Shown: piece by piece, positions 17,867 to 26,283 of the stretch
Numbering within the stretch: position 1 is the first letter of the stretch
Layout: each line of letters opens with the position of its first letter
Source of the DNA: Novosphingobium barchaimii LL02
GTDB taxonomy: Bacteria; Pseudomonadota; Alphaproteobacteria; Sphingomonadales; Sphingomonadaceae
Assembly: GCF_001046635.1 (NCBI RefSeq)
Contig: NZ_KQ130453.1
Span: 129,001 to 193,000, forward strand
Length of the DNA: 64,000 nt
Direction of reading: 5' to 3'
Translations under genes and position numbers: made by a program
The notes under the pieces: model-generated
What the model was told of the DNA's origin: nothing
What the model saw: only the letters and a program-made list of their open reading frames with translations
Databases searched by the model: none

Positions 17867-18547
17867 TCAGTCGTCGAGGTGTATCATCAGACCGCGAATC
17901 TGGTTCTCCAGATGCTTAAGCATCGCCGGAACTTTTACCGGGTCCATTGCCCCGGTCTGCACGGCGATCGCCATGCCTTCCAGGATCGTCACCGACAAAT
18001 TCATCGCAAGGTCGAAGCCCACCGGGTCGATGCGCCACTCGGGGAAGAGCACTTCCGCCTGCGCATTGAAGCGCTCGCGAAACTCTTCCTGCAACGGCAG
18101 CATGATCCCCGCGAGGTCCTTGTCGGTCCGCGCCGCCATGGCCAGTTCGTGAAAGGCGATGAAGGCCGGTTTCTGCACCTGCGCCCAGTAGGTTTCAACC
18201 AGCGTATCGACATCATGCTCAGGCTTTTCGGCGGCGCGGCGGAACGCCCGCAGGCGCTTTTCGTGCAGTTCGACGATGGTCGCCTTGATCAGCGCCGCGC
18301 CGTTCTCGAAGTGGTGCATCATCGCCCCGCGCGACAGGCCCGCTTCCTGCGCCACACGGGGGGTCGTGGTGTTGGCATAGCCGTGTTTCACAAGGCAGCG
18401 CACGGTCGCGTCGATCAGCCGGCTGCGCGTTTGGGCGGCCTTGGTCGCCTGCAGGGTGCTGCCGGCGGCCTTCGCGCCTTCAGACTTTGCCGGCGCCTTG
18501 GCGGCGGCGCGGGGCTTGGCGGTGCTGGTAGTGCGCGAGAGGGCCAT
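17867..18547 (-). CDS. TetR-family transcriptional regulator
   Basis: Ligand-responsive DNA-binding protein of 226 residues. An Ala/Lys-rich N-terminal tail of about 35 residues precedes the TetR helix-turn-helix (RSRLIDATVRCLVKHGYANT, then TTPRVAQEAGLSRGAMMHHF). The C-terminal ligand domain is unassigned. ATG 18547 is preferred; an upstream TTG at 18586 is open but unsupported. It is divergent from the acyl-CoA ligase, and their shared promoter region holds an operator copy, as expected for an autoregulated local repressor that probably senses a CoA ester or pathway intermediate (inference). Confidence 0.9.
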   Translation of the reverse strand: MALSRTTSTAKPRAAAKAPAKSEGAKAAGSTLQATKAAQTRSRLIDATVRCLVKHGYANTTTPRVAQEAGLSRGAMMHHFENGAALIKATIVELHEKRLRAFRRAAEKPEHDVDTLVETYWAQVQKPAFIAFHELAMAARTDKDLAGIMLPLQEEFRERFNAQAEVLFPEWRIDPVGFDLAMNLSVTILEGMAIAVQTGAMDPVKVPAMLKHLENQIRGLMIHLDD

Positions 18548-18708
18548 GTGATTCGCCTGAGAAATTGCTGTCGCCGGTGACTGCAATCCACCGGGCCATC
18601 CCGCCCGCTTACTCCCAAGCTGCTCCCGCGTGCAAGCGCACCGCCCGCGTAAAGCCCGGCCTTTCCTGCGGATAGCACCGCGTCGGCGTCCTCTCCGGCG
18701 CAGAAATT

Positions 18709-18728
18709 AAAACATGCATGACTGATTG
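18709..18728. promoter_or_regulatory. 20-bp regulon operator, copy 3
   Basis: AAAACATGCATGACTGATTG, matching copy 1 at 16 of 20 positions. It lies between the divergent tetR and acyl-CoA ligase genes. AT-rich promoter-like sequence (TGTAAT at 18727-18732) overlaps its right end. Confidence 0.6.
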
Positions 18729-18829
18729 TAATTTTCAATCGGCTTGGTAATCTCCTTTCAAACAGACTTCGCACGGCAACCGCAGCAGCGGCTGACCGCA
18801 AAGAGCACAGGACATTGGGAGAGCAGGCG

Positions 18830-20467
18830 ATGGGCGACAGGCAGCCAATCCTGACTATGGGTGAAATGATTCGGTCCTCCGGCCAGAGGTTCGCGGACCG
18901 CGATGCTATCGTGTTCCCCGACCGTCGGCTCGGCTACGCCGACCTCAACCGCAAGGCACGCGACTGGGCGAGGGCGCTGGCGGCGATGGGGGTGAAGCCG
19001 GGCGACAATGTCGGCCTGCTGCTGCCCACTTGCCTGGACTTCATCACAGCCTTCTACGGCATAACCATGACCGGCGCCGTCGCGGTCCCGGTAAACGCCC
19101 GTTATCAGGCGAGCGAGCTGGGTTTTGTCGTCGCCGATGCCGATCTGGTGGCGATCATCACCACCGGCAAGGTTGCCGATGGCCTCGATTTCAGTGCGCG
19201 CCTTGAAGCGGCGATGCCCTCTCTAACGCAGTCGGGCGATCCCTGGGCACTCTCCTTGCCCGAGGCTCCCCGCCTGCGCAGCATCGTTTGCCTGGATGAG
19301 CGCTGCGCGCCTTACCTCGTTCCCGCGAACGCCGCGCTGGCAAAGGGCGCGAAGATCGCCGAGGACGAGATCGACGCCCGGATCGACGCGGTTGCACCGC
19401 AGGATACGGCGATGATCCTCTATACTTCGGGCACCACGGCCAACCCCAAGGGCGCGATGATCAGCCACCGCGCGCAAGTCGCCAACAGCCGCGGGCTGGG
19501 CGTTCGGTACGAGTGCACCGAGGAGGACAAGGTCTGGTCGCCGCTGCCGATCTTCCACATCGCCGGCATCCTGCCGATGACGATGATCCTCGACATTGGC
19601 GGCGTCTACATGACGATCCCCAGGTTCGATGCGGGCGTGGGGCTGGAAATGCTGGGCCGGGAAGGGGCAACGATCGCCTATCCCAGTTTCGTCACGATCA
19701 TGCAGGACCTCATCACCCACCCGACCTTCAAGGACACCGATCTCTCGCGCCTGCGGATCATGAACTCCAACTTCGCCGTCCAGCCTGAATGGATCAAGCT
19801 GGCGGTGGCCGAGGCCATGCCGCACACCATCCAGGTCGGAACTTATGGACTGACCGAAGGCGCGGGCACGGTTTCCACCAGCCGTCTTTCCGACAGCTAC
19901 GAAGTGCGCACCGGCCGCTGCGGTGTCCCGCTGGAGGAATGGCAGGTCCGCATCGTCGATCCCGAAACCGGCGCGGACTGCGGGCCGGGTGAGCATGGCG
20001 AGATCGTGCTTGGCGGTCCCAACGTCCTCAAGGGCTATTACAACGCGCCTGAGAAGACGGCAGAGGCGATCCGCGACGGCTGGTTCTTCTCCGGCGACAT
20101 CGGATCGATCGACGCAAACGGCAATGTGATGTTCCACGGCCGCACCAAGGACATGCTAAAGGTGGGCGGGGAGAACGTGGCGGCGGCAGAGATCGAGGCC
20201 ATGCTGCAGACCCATCCGGCGGTGAAGCTGGCGCAGGTCGTTGGTCTGCCGGACGACCGCTACGCAGAAGTCCCCGCTGCCTTCGTCGAGTTGGCGGAGG
20301 GCGCCGCCGCCAGCGAGCAGGAACTGATCGACCACTGCAAGGGCCGCATCGCCGGCTTCAAGGTACCGCGCCATATCCGGTTCGTGGAAGAGTGGCCGAT
20401 GTCGACTTCGAAAATCCAAAAATTCCGTCTGCGCGAAGGCCTGATCGCCGAGCTGCAAGCGGCATGA
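18830..20467 (+). CDS. acyl-CoA synthetase (AMP-forming ligase)
   Basis: Activates a carboxylic acid to its CoA thioester through an acyl-adenylate; the natural entry step for the pathway. The 545-residue protein has the P-loop-like ILYTSGTTANPKGAMISH, the adenine motif TYGLTEGAG, and the hinge region FHGRTKDMLKVGGENVAAAEIE. The catalytic Lys lies near the C-terminus in MSTSKIQKFRLRE. The ATG at 18830 follows GGGAGAG. It is divergent from tetR and preceded by an operator; the substrate acid is unknown. A decayed relative of this gene is found at 33556-33936. Confidence 0.94.
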   Translation: MGDRQPILTMGEMIRSSGQRFADRDAIVFPDRRLGYADLNRKARDWARALAAMGVKPGDNVGLLLPTCLDFITAFYGITMTGAVAVPVNARYQASELGFVVADADLVAIITTGKVADGLDFSARLEAAMPSLTQSGDPWALSLPEAPRLRSIVCLDERCAPYLVPANAALAKGAKIAEDEIDARIDAVAPQDTAMILYTSGTTANPKGAMISHRAQVANSRGLGVRYECTEEDKVWSPLPIFHIAGILPMTMILDIGGVYMTIPRFDAGVGLEMLGREGATIAYPSFVTIMQDLITHPTFKDTDLSRLRIMNSNFAVQPEWIKLAVAEAMPHTIQVGTYGLTEGAGTVSTSRLSDSYEVRTGRCGVPLEEWQVRIVDPETGADCGPGEHGEIVLGGPNVLKGYYNAPEKTAEAIRDGWFFSGDIGSIDANGNVMFHGRTKDMLKVGGENVAAAEIEAMLQTHPAVKLAQVVGLPDDRYAEVPAAFVELAEGAAASEQELIDHCKGRIAGFKVPRHIRFVEEWPMSTSKIQKFRLREGLIAELQAA

Positions 20468-20489
20468 CCCGATTGCCTTGAATCAAAAA

Positions 20490-20509
20490 AAGGCAGTCGT
20501 GATTGTCTT
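20490..20509. promoter_or_regulatory. 20-bp regulon operator, copy 4
   Basis: AAGGCAGTCGTGATTGTCTT. It matches the reverse complement of copy 1 at 16 of 20 positions and is itself palindromic, set inside flanking A and T runs. It lies about 105 bp upstream of the SDR-Rieske operon. Confidence 0.6.
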
Positions 20510-20614
20510 TTTTATTGCATCGTGAGCGGCGACCGGCCTACATTGCAAGGCAAGACACAAGCGGCCGCCCGAGCGAATCCGGGAGATGGCCGGCTAGGAC
20601 AAGGAAGAAGCAAT

Positions 20615-21376
20615 ATGGATCTGGGACTGGCTGGCAAGAAGGCGATCCTCGTCGGCGCGGCGCGCGGCATCGGCTATTCCGTGGCCGAAGTCCTGGCACG
20701 TGAAGGCTGCGATATCGCGCTCACTGCGCGCAGCGAGGACAGCGTCAAGGACGCCGTGGCGTCGCTGTCCAAGTACGGCACCAAGGTTGTCGGAAAGCCG
20801 GTCAACGCCAAGCAGCCCGAGGCCTACAAGGAGTGGATCGACTGGGCGATCGAGGAACTCGACGGTGTCGATATCCTCGTGCCCTTCACTTCGGCCGGCG
20901 GCGGCATGGGCAGTGAAAAGTACTGGTACAACGCCTTCGAAACCGACGTGATGGCCGTGGTCCGCGCCGTCGAAGGCGTGATCGAGAAGATGACCGAGCA
21001 GCAGCGAGGCTCGATCGTTCTGCTCGGCACCACGTCCACCGGAGAGGCAATGGGCGGCCCGCAGCCCTACAACGCCATGAAGGCCAGCCTCATCACCTGG
21101 GGCAAGCAACTGGCGCTGTGGCACGGCAAGAACGGCATCCGCGTCAACGTCGTCTCCCCCGGCCCGATCGAGTTCGAGGGCGGCAACTGGGACATGATCA
21201 AGGGTACGATGGAAAAGTTCTACGCCTCGCAGCTGCGCCAGCAGCCGTCGGGCCGCCTTGGCCGGCCCGAGGAAGTGGCAAAGGCCATCGCCTTCCTCGC
21301 CAGCGACGCCGCGAGCTGGTGCAACGGCTCGCATCTCGTCGTGGACGGGGGCTTCACCAACCGGACGCACTTCTGA
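20615..21376 (+). CDS. short-chain dehydrogenase/reductase (SDR)
   Basis: NAD(P)-dependent SDR of 253 residues with AILVGAARGIGYSVAEVLA at the N-terminus, a serine-region VLLGTTSTGEAMGG, and PYNAMKASLITWGKQLALW in place of the YxxxK block, so the catalytic Tyr and Lys are present. The C-terminal WCNGSHLVVDGGFTNRTHF is usual. The ATG at 20615 follows AAGGAAGAAG. Its stop overlaps the Rieske start by 1 bp (TGATG), so the two are coupled and may act on successive intermediates. Confidence 0.9.
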   Translation: MDLGLAGKKAILVGAARGIGYSVAEVLAREGCDIALTARSEDSVKDAVASLSKYGTKVVGKPVNAKQPEAYKEWIDWAIEELDGVDILVPFTSAGGGMGSEKYWYNAFETDVMAVVRAVEGVIEKMTEQQRGSIVLLGTTSTGEAMGGPQPYNAMKASLITWGKQLALWHGKNGIRVNVVSPGPIEFEGGNWDMIKGTMEKFYASQLRQQPSGRLGRPEEVAKAIAFLASDAASWCNGSHLVVDGGFTNRTHF

Positions 21377-22743
21377 TGAACGATCATGTCATGGGATGGG
21401 ACGCAGGCGCGATGGACGTGCGCCGCGTCGTCCATCCGTACCGCGTCGATCCCGAAAGCGTCGGCAACGGTACCCCCACCGAAAAGGCGCCCGACCCGCA
21501 GCTTGGCACCGAGATGATTCCGGCGGCGCGCTACTACTCGCCCGATTACATGAAGCTGGAATGGGAGCGCGTTTGGACCAAGGTGTGGCTGCTGGGCGGC
21601 CGCAGCGATGACATGCCCGAGCCGGGCGACTACATCTGCACGGATATCGGCAAGGAGTCCGTGCTGATCGTGCGCCAGGCCGATGGCTCGATCCGCGCCT
21701 TCCCGAATGTCTGCCTGCACCGCGGCAACCGCCTGCGCCCCGAAGGGCGCGGCAATGCCGAGAAGTTTCAGTGCATGTACCACCACTGGACCTACGGCCT
21801 CGACGGCAAGCTGGACCACATCCCGGACCTTTGCACGTTCCTTCAGGGCGGGCCGAAGGACATGGCGTTGACCGCGCTGCCCTGCACCGAGTGGAACAGC
21901 TTCGTATGGTTCTCGCTCGACCAGGATGTCGAACCGTTCGAGGAGTTCATCGATCCCCTCAAGCGCCATCTCGAACCCTACCACCCCGAGCGAATGGCCT
22001 GGATGCGCGACATCACGGTGGAGTGGGACTGCAACTGGAAGACCTCGGTGGACGCTTTCAACGAGACCTATCACGTCCAGGGCATCCACCCGCAGCTCAA
22101 GTGGTATCTCGATGACGTCAACGTCCAGATCGACTGCTACGGCAAGCACAGCCGTTACCTGATCCCGTTCGCGGCAATCAGCCCTCGCGTTGCCATGCCC
22201 AGCCAGATACCGCCCGCGATCCACGAAATCATGGTCCACGCCGGCATGGATCCGGCTGAATACGAAGGCCGCGTCTCCGACATCCGCCGGGATGTGCAGC
22301 TGTTCAAGCGCGAACACGGCGCCTCGCAGGGCAAGGACTATTCCGAACTGAACGATGAGCAGCTTACCGACGATTACCACTACACTATCTTCCCGAACGT
22401 GTCGGTCAACGTTCACGCCGATGACGTGATGCTGTTCCGGCAGCGTCCTCATGCCAGCGATCCGAACAAGATGCTCTACGACATCTGGATGTTCGGCCTT
22501 GTCCCCGAAGGCGAGGAATGGCCCGAACGGGTGCGCCATCAGCACTTCAGGCACGGTGACAAGACTATCGGCCAGGTCCTCGACCAGGATGCCTTCAACC
22601 TGCCCACGGTGCAGACGGGCATGAAGTCCGATTACTTCCCCGGCCTGTGGATCGGCGATCAGGAACTGCGCATCCGCCACTTCCACAAGGTGATGGACGA
22701 CTACATCTACGGCCCCGGCGAAAAGGGGCCTGACGATCTATAA
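21376..22743 (+). CDS. Rieske non-heme iron oxygenase, alpha subunit (third)
   Basis: Terminal oxygenase of 455 residues. Rieske ligands are Cys113/His115 and Cys133/His136 (CLHRGNRL...CMYHHW). The catalytic iron region is NWKTSVDAFNETYHVQGIH, with the third-ligand segment QVLDQDAFNLPTVQTG. It has a longer N-terminal arm than the tandem pair and differs in the Rieske domain, so it is a separate lineage. It is coupled to the upstream SDR; the gap to the E1 alpha gene is 87 bp. No redox partner gene is present. Confidence 0.93.
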   Translation: MNDHVMGWDAGAMDVRRVVHPYRVDPESVGNGTPTEKAPDPQLGTEMIPAARYYSPDYMKLEWERVWTKVWLLGGRSDDMPEPGDYICTDIGKESVLIVRQADGSIRAFPNVCLHRGNRLRPEGRGNAEKFQCMYHHWTYGLDGKLDHIPDLCTFLQGGPKDMALTALPCTEWNSFVWFSLDQDVEPFEEFIDPLKRHLEPYHPERMAWMRDITVEWDCNWKTSVDAFNETYHVQGIHPQLKWYLDDVNVQIDCYGKHSRYLIPFAAISPRVAMPSQIPPAIHEIMVHAGMDPAEYEGRVSDIRRDVQLFKREHGASQGKDYSELNDEQLTDDYHYTIFPNVSVNVHADDVMLFRQRPHASDPNKMLYDIWMFGLVPEGEEWPERVRHQHFRHGDKTIGQVLDQDAFNLPTVQTGMKSDYFPGLWIGDQELRIRHFHKVMDDYIYGPGEKGPDDL

Positions 22744-22830
22744 CAGGACAGCCCCTCTCCCCGCTCAGTCTCAGGATGAGCAGAGTGTTTTGGGAAGACG
22801 GGCAAAAGAACACGGACGGGAGAGCTAACC

Positions 22831-23805
22831 GTGCAATTTAACCGCGACGAACTGCTGGGCGCCTATCGCCGGATGAAAGTCATCCGTGAGTTCGAGGAGC
22901 GACTGCACGAAGAGATCAAGACCGGCGAGATTGCCGGCTTCACCCACCTTTACGCGGGGCAGGAAGCGGTTGCCGTGGGCATCTGCGACCAGCTTACGGT
23001 GGAGGACATGATCGTCTCCACGCACCGCGGTCACGGGCACTGCATCGCCAAGGGCTGCGACGTGAAGGGCATGATGAAGGAGATCTTCGGCCGCGCCGGA
23101 GGGCTGTGCAAGGGCCGGGGCGGCTCGATGCACATTGCCGATCTCGACGTGGGCATGCTGGGGGCCAACGGCATCGTCGGCGGCGGCGCACCGCAGGCGG
23201 TGGGAGCGGCCATCGCCGCGCGCATCGACGGCAAGGGCCGCGTCGGCATCGCCTTCTCGGGCGACGGCGCCTGCAATCAGGGCACCACGTTCGAGGCGAT
23301 GAACCTCGCCGTGGTCACAAAAGTCCCGGCTATCTTCGTCTTCGAGAACAACCACTATTCCGAACACACCGGCGATGCCTATGCCGTGGGCACCAACAAG
23401 GACATCGCCAGCCGCGCCGAAGGTTTCGGCATGAAGGCCTGGCGCGCCAATGGCTGCGACTTCTTCGAAACCTACACCGCCTTTGCGGAACTGCTCGAAT
23501 ATGTGCGCGCGGGCAATGGTCCGGCGGCGATCGAGCTCGATACCGAACGCTATTACGGCCACTTCGAAGGCGATCCCCAGCGCTATCGCGGCAAGGGCGA
23601 GATCGACCGTATTCGCGCCGAACGCGATTGCCTCAAGGCGTTCCGTGCCAAGGTGGTCGGTGCAGCGCTGCTGACCGACGATGATCTCGACAAGGTCGAC
23701 GCCGAAGTCATCGCGCAGATCGAGGAAGCCGTGGCGGAAGCCCGCGCCGACGAACTGCCCGATCCCGCCACCGTCGCCGACGACGTCTACGTCGAATATT
23801 ACTGA
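22831..23805 (+). CDS. 2-oxo-acid/acetoin dehydrogenase E1 component, alpha subunit
   Basis: Thiamine-diphosphate-dependent decarboxylase subunit of a pyruvate/acetoin-type dehydrogenase complex, 324 residues. It shows HRGHGHCIAKG, the GRGGSMHIAD segment and the TPP motif GDGACNQG (144-151) completed by VFENNHYSEHT. The length and GGSMH pattern fit AcoA-like proteins better than housekeeping PdhA. The start is GTG at 22831 behind GGGAGAG. It heads a tight operon with E1 beta, E2 and an acyl-CoA dehydrogenase, so the complex probably cleaves a pathway-derived keto acid or acyloin (inference). Confidence 0.92.
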   Translation: MQFNRDELLGAYRRMKVIREFEERLHEEIKTGEIAGFTHLYAGQEAVAVGICDQLTVEDMIVSTHRGHGHCIAKGCDVKGMMKEIFGRAGGLCKGRGGSMHIADLDVGMLGANGIVGGGAPQAVGAAIAARIDGKGRVGIAFSGDGACNQGTTFEAMNLAVVTKVPAIFVFENNHYSEHTGDAYAVGTNKDIASRAEGFGMKAWRANGCDFFETYTAFAELLEYVRAGNGPAAIELDTERYYGHFEGDPQRYRGKGEIDRIRAERDCLKAFRAKVVGAALLTDDDLDKVDAEVIAQIEEAVAEARADELPDPATVADDVYVEYY

Positions 23806-23815
23806 GGGACCGCAA

Positions 23816-24826
23816 ATGGCCATCATGAACATCCGCGAGGCGATCGTCTCGACATTGCACGCGGAAATGGAACGCGATTCCGACATCATCCTGCTTGGCG
23901 AAGATGTGGTCGGCGGCAACGGCACCGCCGGCGGCCCCGAGGCGATCGGCGGTATCTGGGGAACCAGCCCCGGCCTGTGGGAGAAATTCGGGCCGGAGCG
24001 CGTGATCGACACGCCGATCTCTGAAAGCGCCATCATCGGCGCAGCAGCCGGCGCGGCGCTGGCGGGCAAGCGGCCGGTGGCGGAATTGATGTTCGCGGAC
24101 TTCGTGGGCGTCAGCCTCGACCAGATCTGGAACCAGATGGCCAAGTTCCGCTACATGTTCGGCGGCAAGACCAAGTGCCCTGCCGTGGTGCGACTGGTCT
24201 ACGGCGCGGGCATGTCGACGGCGGCGCAGCACAGCCAGTCGGTTTATGCCATGCTTACCGCGATGCCCGGCCTCAAGGTGGTGCTACCCACCACCCCGGC
24301 CGACGCCAAGGGCCTGCTCACCGAAGCCCTGCGCGGCGATGACCCGGTCATGTATTTCGAACACAAGACGCTTTACGGCGTGAAGGGCGAAGTGCCCGAG
24401 GGCGATTACCGCCAGCGTTTCGGCGAAGCGCGTGTGGTGCGGGAGGGCGGCGACGTCACCGTTATCGCTTGCGGCCGGATGGTCAGCTTCTCGGAAAAAG
24501 CGGCGGACAAGCTGGCGGCGGATGGCATCGGCATGGATCTGCTGGACCTGCGCACCACCAGCCCGCTGGACGAGGATGCGATCCTGGAATCCGTCGAACA
24601 GACCGGGCGTTTGGTAGTGGTGGACGAAACTCCGCCGCGTTGCAGCCTCGCCGCCGATATCTGCGCGATGGTGGCCCAGCGGGCTTTCTCCAGCCTGAAG
24701 GCGCCGCCGCAGATGGTCACCGCGCCGCATAGCCCGATCCCCTTCGCCCGCAATCTTGAGCGCGCCTGGGTGCCCTCGCCGCAGAAGGTCGAGGAAGCGG
24801 TCCGCCGCGTCCTCGCCTTTCGTTGA
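23816..24826 (+). CDS. 2-oxo-acid/acetoin dehydrogenase E1 component, beta subunit
   Basis: Partner of the E1 alpha product, 336 residues. Family features include IILLGEDVVGGNGTAGG near the N-terminus, RVIDTPISESAIIGAAAGAA, and AELMFADFVGVSLDQIWNQM. The C-terminal transketolase domain carries VTVIACGRMVSFSEKAADKL and VVVDETPPRCSLAADI. The gap to E1 alpha is 10 bp and to E2 is 14 bp, so all are cotranscribed. The ATG at 23816 fits the family start. Confidence 0.93.
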   Translation: MAIMNIREAIVSTLHAEMERDSDIILLGEDVVGGNGTAGGPEAIGGIWGTSPGLWEKFGPERVIDTPISESAIIGAAAGAALAGKRPVAELMFADFVGVSLDQIWNQMAKFRYMFGGKTKCPAVVRLVYGAGMSTAAQHSQSVYAMLTAMPGLKVVLPTTPADAKGLLTEALRGDDPVMYFEHKTLYGVKGEVPEGDYRQRFGEARVVREGGDVTVIACGRMVSFSEKAADKLAADGIGMDLLDLRTTSPLDEDAILESVEQTGRLVVVDETPPRCSLAADICAMVAQRAFSSLKAPPQMVTAPHSPIPFARNLERAWVPSPQKVEEAVRRVLAFR

Positions 24827-24840
24827 GGGAGGAACGGACG

Positions 24841-26271
24841 ATGGCGAAACTCACGCCTTTCACGATGCCCAAGTGGGGTATCGAAATGGCCGAAGGCACG
24901 ATCGCCGACTGGATGGTGGCCGAAAACGCTCCGTTCGAACGCGGCGCCGTGCTCACGCTTATCGAGACGGACAAGATCACCAACGAGGTCGAGGCCGAAA
25001 AGGACGGCCGCCTCGTGCGCATCATGGCCGAGGCCGGGCAGACCTATCCGGTGGGCGCGCTACTGGGTGTGCTGAGCGATGGCGGCGAGGCCAGCGCGGC
25101 TGAGATCGACGCGGTGATCGCGGCCTTTCGTCCCTCAGACGCCGGTTTCGGGCCTGAGGGTGAGGATGACGCGCCAGTGACTGCTCCTGCGGCTGCACCT
25201 GTCGCTACCGCCCCGCCACCGGTTCCCGAAGGTATCGCCATCAGTCCGGTCGCGCTGGCCGAGGCACAGCGTCTCGGCGTTGACCTTGCGACGGTCACCG
25301 GCACGGGCAGGGGAGGGCGCATTTTCGCGCAGGATGTGCATCAGGCCGGGCGCCCAGAAAGTCAGCCTGAGCTTGCGGGCGTCTTTGCGATGACGGCGCA
25401 TAGCGGGGTGCTTTCCACCCCGGTTGCGCGTCGCATTGCCGCGCTCAACGGGCTGGACCTCGCGAAGGTCAAGGGCAGCGGTCACCGGGGCAAGGTGCGC
25501 CGCGATGACGTGCTGGCGGTGGTCAGCCAAGCCGCGCCGCAACCAGCTCCAGTCGCCGCAGCGCCGGCCCCGACGCCTGCGCCAGCCCCCGCCCCGCCTG
25601 TCGCCGGCAGCGTCGATATCGCGCCGATGAGCTCAATGCGCCGCACGATCGCGCGCCGTCTGACCGAATCCAAGCAGCAGATCCCGCATTTCTATGTCCG
25701 CCGCCGGGTGCGAGCGGATCGGCTGCTGGCGCTGCGGGCGTCGCTCGGCCCTGACAAGCCCAGCGTCAACGACTTCATCGTCAAGGCCTGCGCCCTGGCG
25801 TTGATGGAAGTGCCGGCGGTCAATATCCAGGTTCACGGCAACGACATCCACCGCTTCGCCTCGGCCGACGTGGCCGTGGCCGTGGCGACCGAGAAGGGCC
25901 TCGTCACCCCTATCGTGTTCGGTGCCGACGACCTGTCGGTGGCGCAGATCGGCTCGGCTATGAAAGCGCTGGCCCAGCGCGCCCGCAGCGGCAAGCTGAA
26001 GCCGGAGGAATTTTCGGGCGGCAGTTTCTCCCTCTCCAACCTCGGCGGGTTCGGGGTGGAGCAGTTCGACGCCATCATCAACCCGCCGCAGGGCGCGATC
26101 CTGGCGGTCGGCACGGCGCGGCCCGAACCCATCGACGACGACGGCGCGATCCGCATCGTGCCGGTACTCCACCTCTCCCTCTCGTGCGACCACCGCGCGA
26201 TCGACGGGGCCGACGGCGGCCGTTTCATGGCCGCGCTCGCCAGCCTCATCGAACAACCCCATCTGCTCTGA
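24841..26271 (+). CDS. dihydrolipoamide acyltransferase (E2) with two E3-binding-like domains
   Basis: Core acyltransferase of the complex, 476 residues. An N-terminal lipoyl domain carries the modified Lys45 in ETDKITNEVEA. Two peripheral-subunit-binding-like domains follow in tandem: ISPVALAEAQRLGVDL with GTGRGGRIFAQDV, then STPVARRIAALNGLDL with GSGHRGKVRRDDV, separated and followed by Ala/Pro linkers. The C-terminal catalytic domain ends with DHRAIDG (His451, Asp455). Most E2 proteins have one such binding domain. No E3 (lipoamide dehydrogenase) gene is nearby, so the complex must borrow one. The next gene starts 12 bp later. Confidence 0.93.
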   Translation: MAKLTPFTMPKWGIEMAEGTIADWMVAENAPFERGAVLTLIETDKITNEVEAEKDGRLVRIMAEAGQTYPVGALLGVLSDGGEASAAEIDAVIAAFRPSDAGFGPEGEDDAPVTAPAAAPVATAPPPVPEGIAISPVALAEAQRLGVDLATVTGTGRGGRIFAQDVHQAGRPESQPELAGVFAMTAHSGVLSTPVARRIAALNGLDLAKVKGSGHRGKVRRDDVLAVVSQAAPQPAPVAAAPAPTPAPAPAPPVAGSVDIAPMSSMRRTIARRLTESKQQIPHFYVRRRVRADRLLALRASLGPDKPSVNDFIVKACALALMEVPAVNIQVHGNDIHRFASADVAVAVATEKGLVTPIVFGADDLSVAQIGSAMKALAQRARSGKLKPEEFSGGSFSLSNLGGFGVEQFDAIINPPQGAILAVGTARPEPIDDDGAIRIVPVLHLSLSCDHRAIDGADGGRFMAALASLIEQPHLL

Positions 26272-26283
26272 AAGACCCAAGCG

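Noticed and set aside
22831-26271. Housekeeping pyruvate dehydrogenase (pdhABC)
   Set aside because: Its E1 alpha is AcoA-like in length and pattern, the E2 has an unusual domain layout, and the genes are embedded in a catabolic operon, so I used a more general name.
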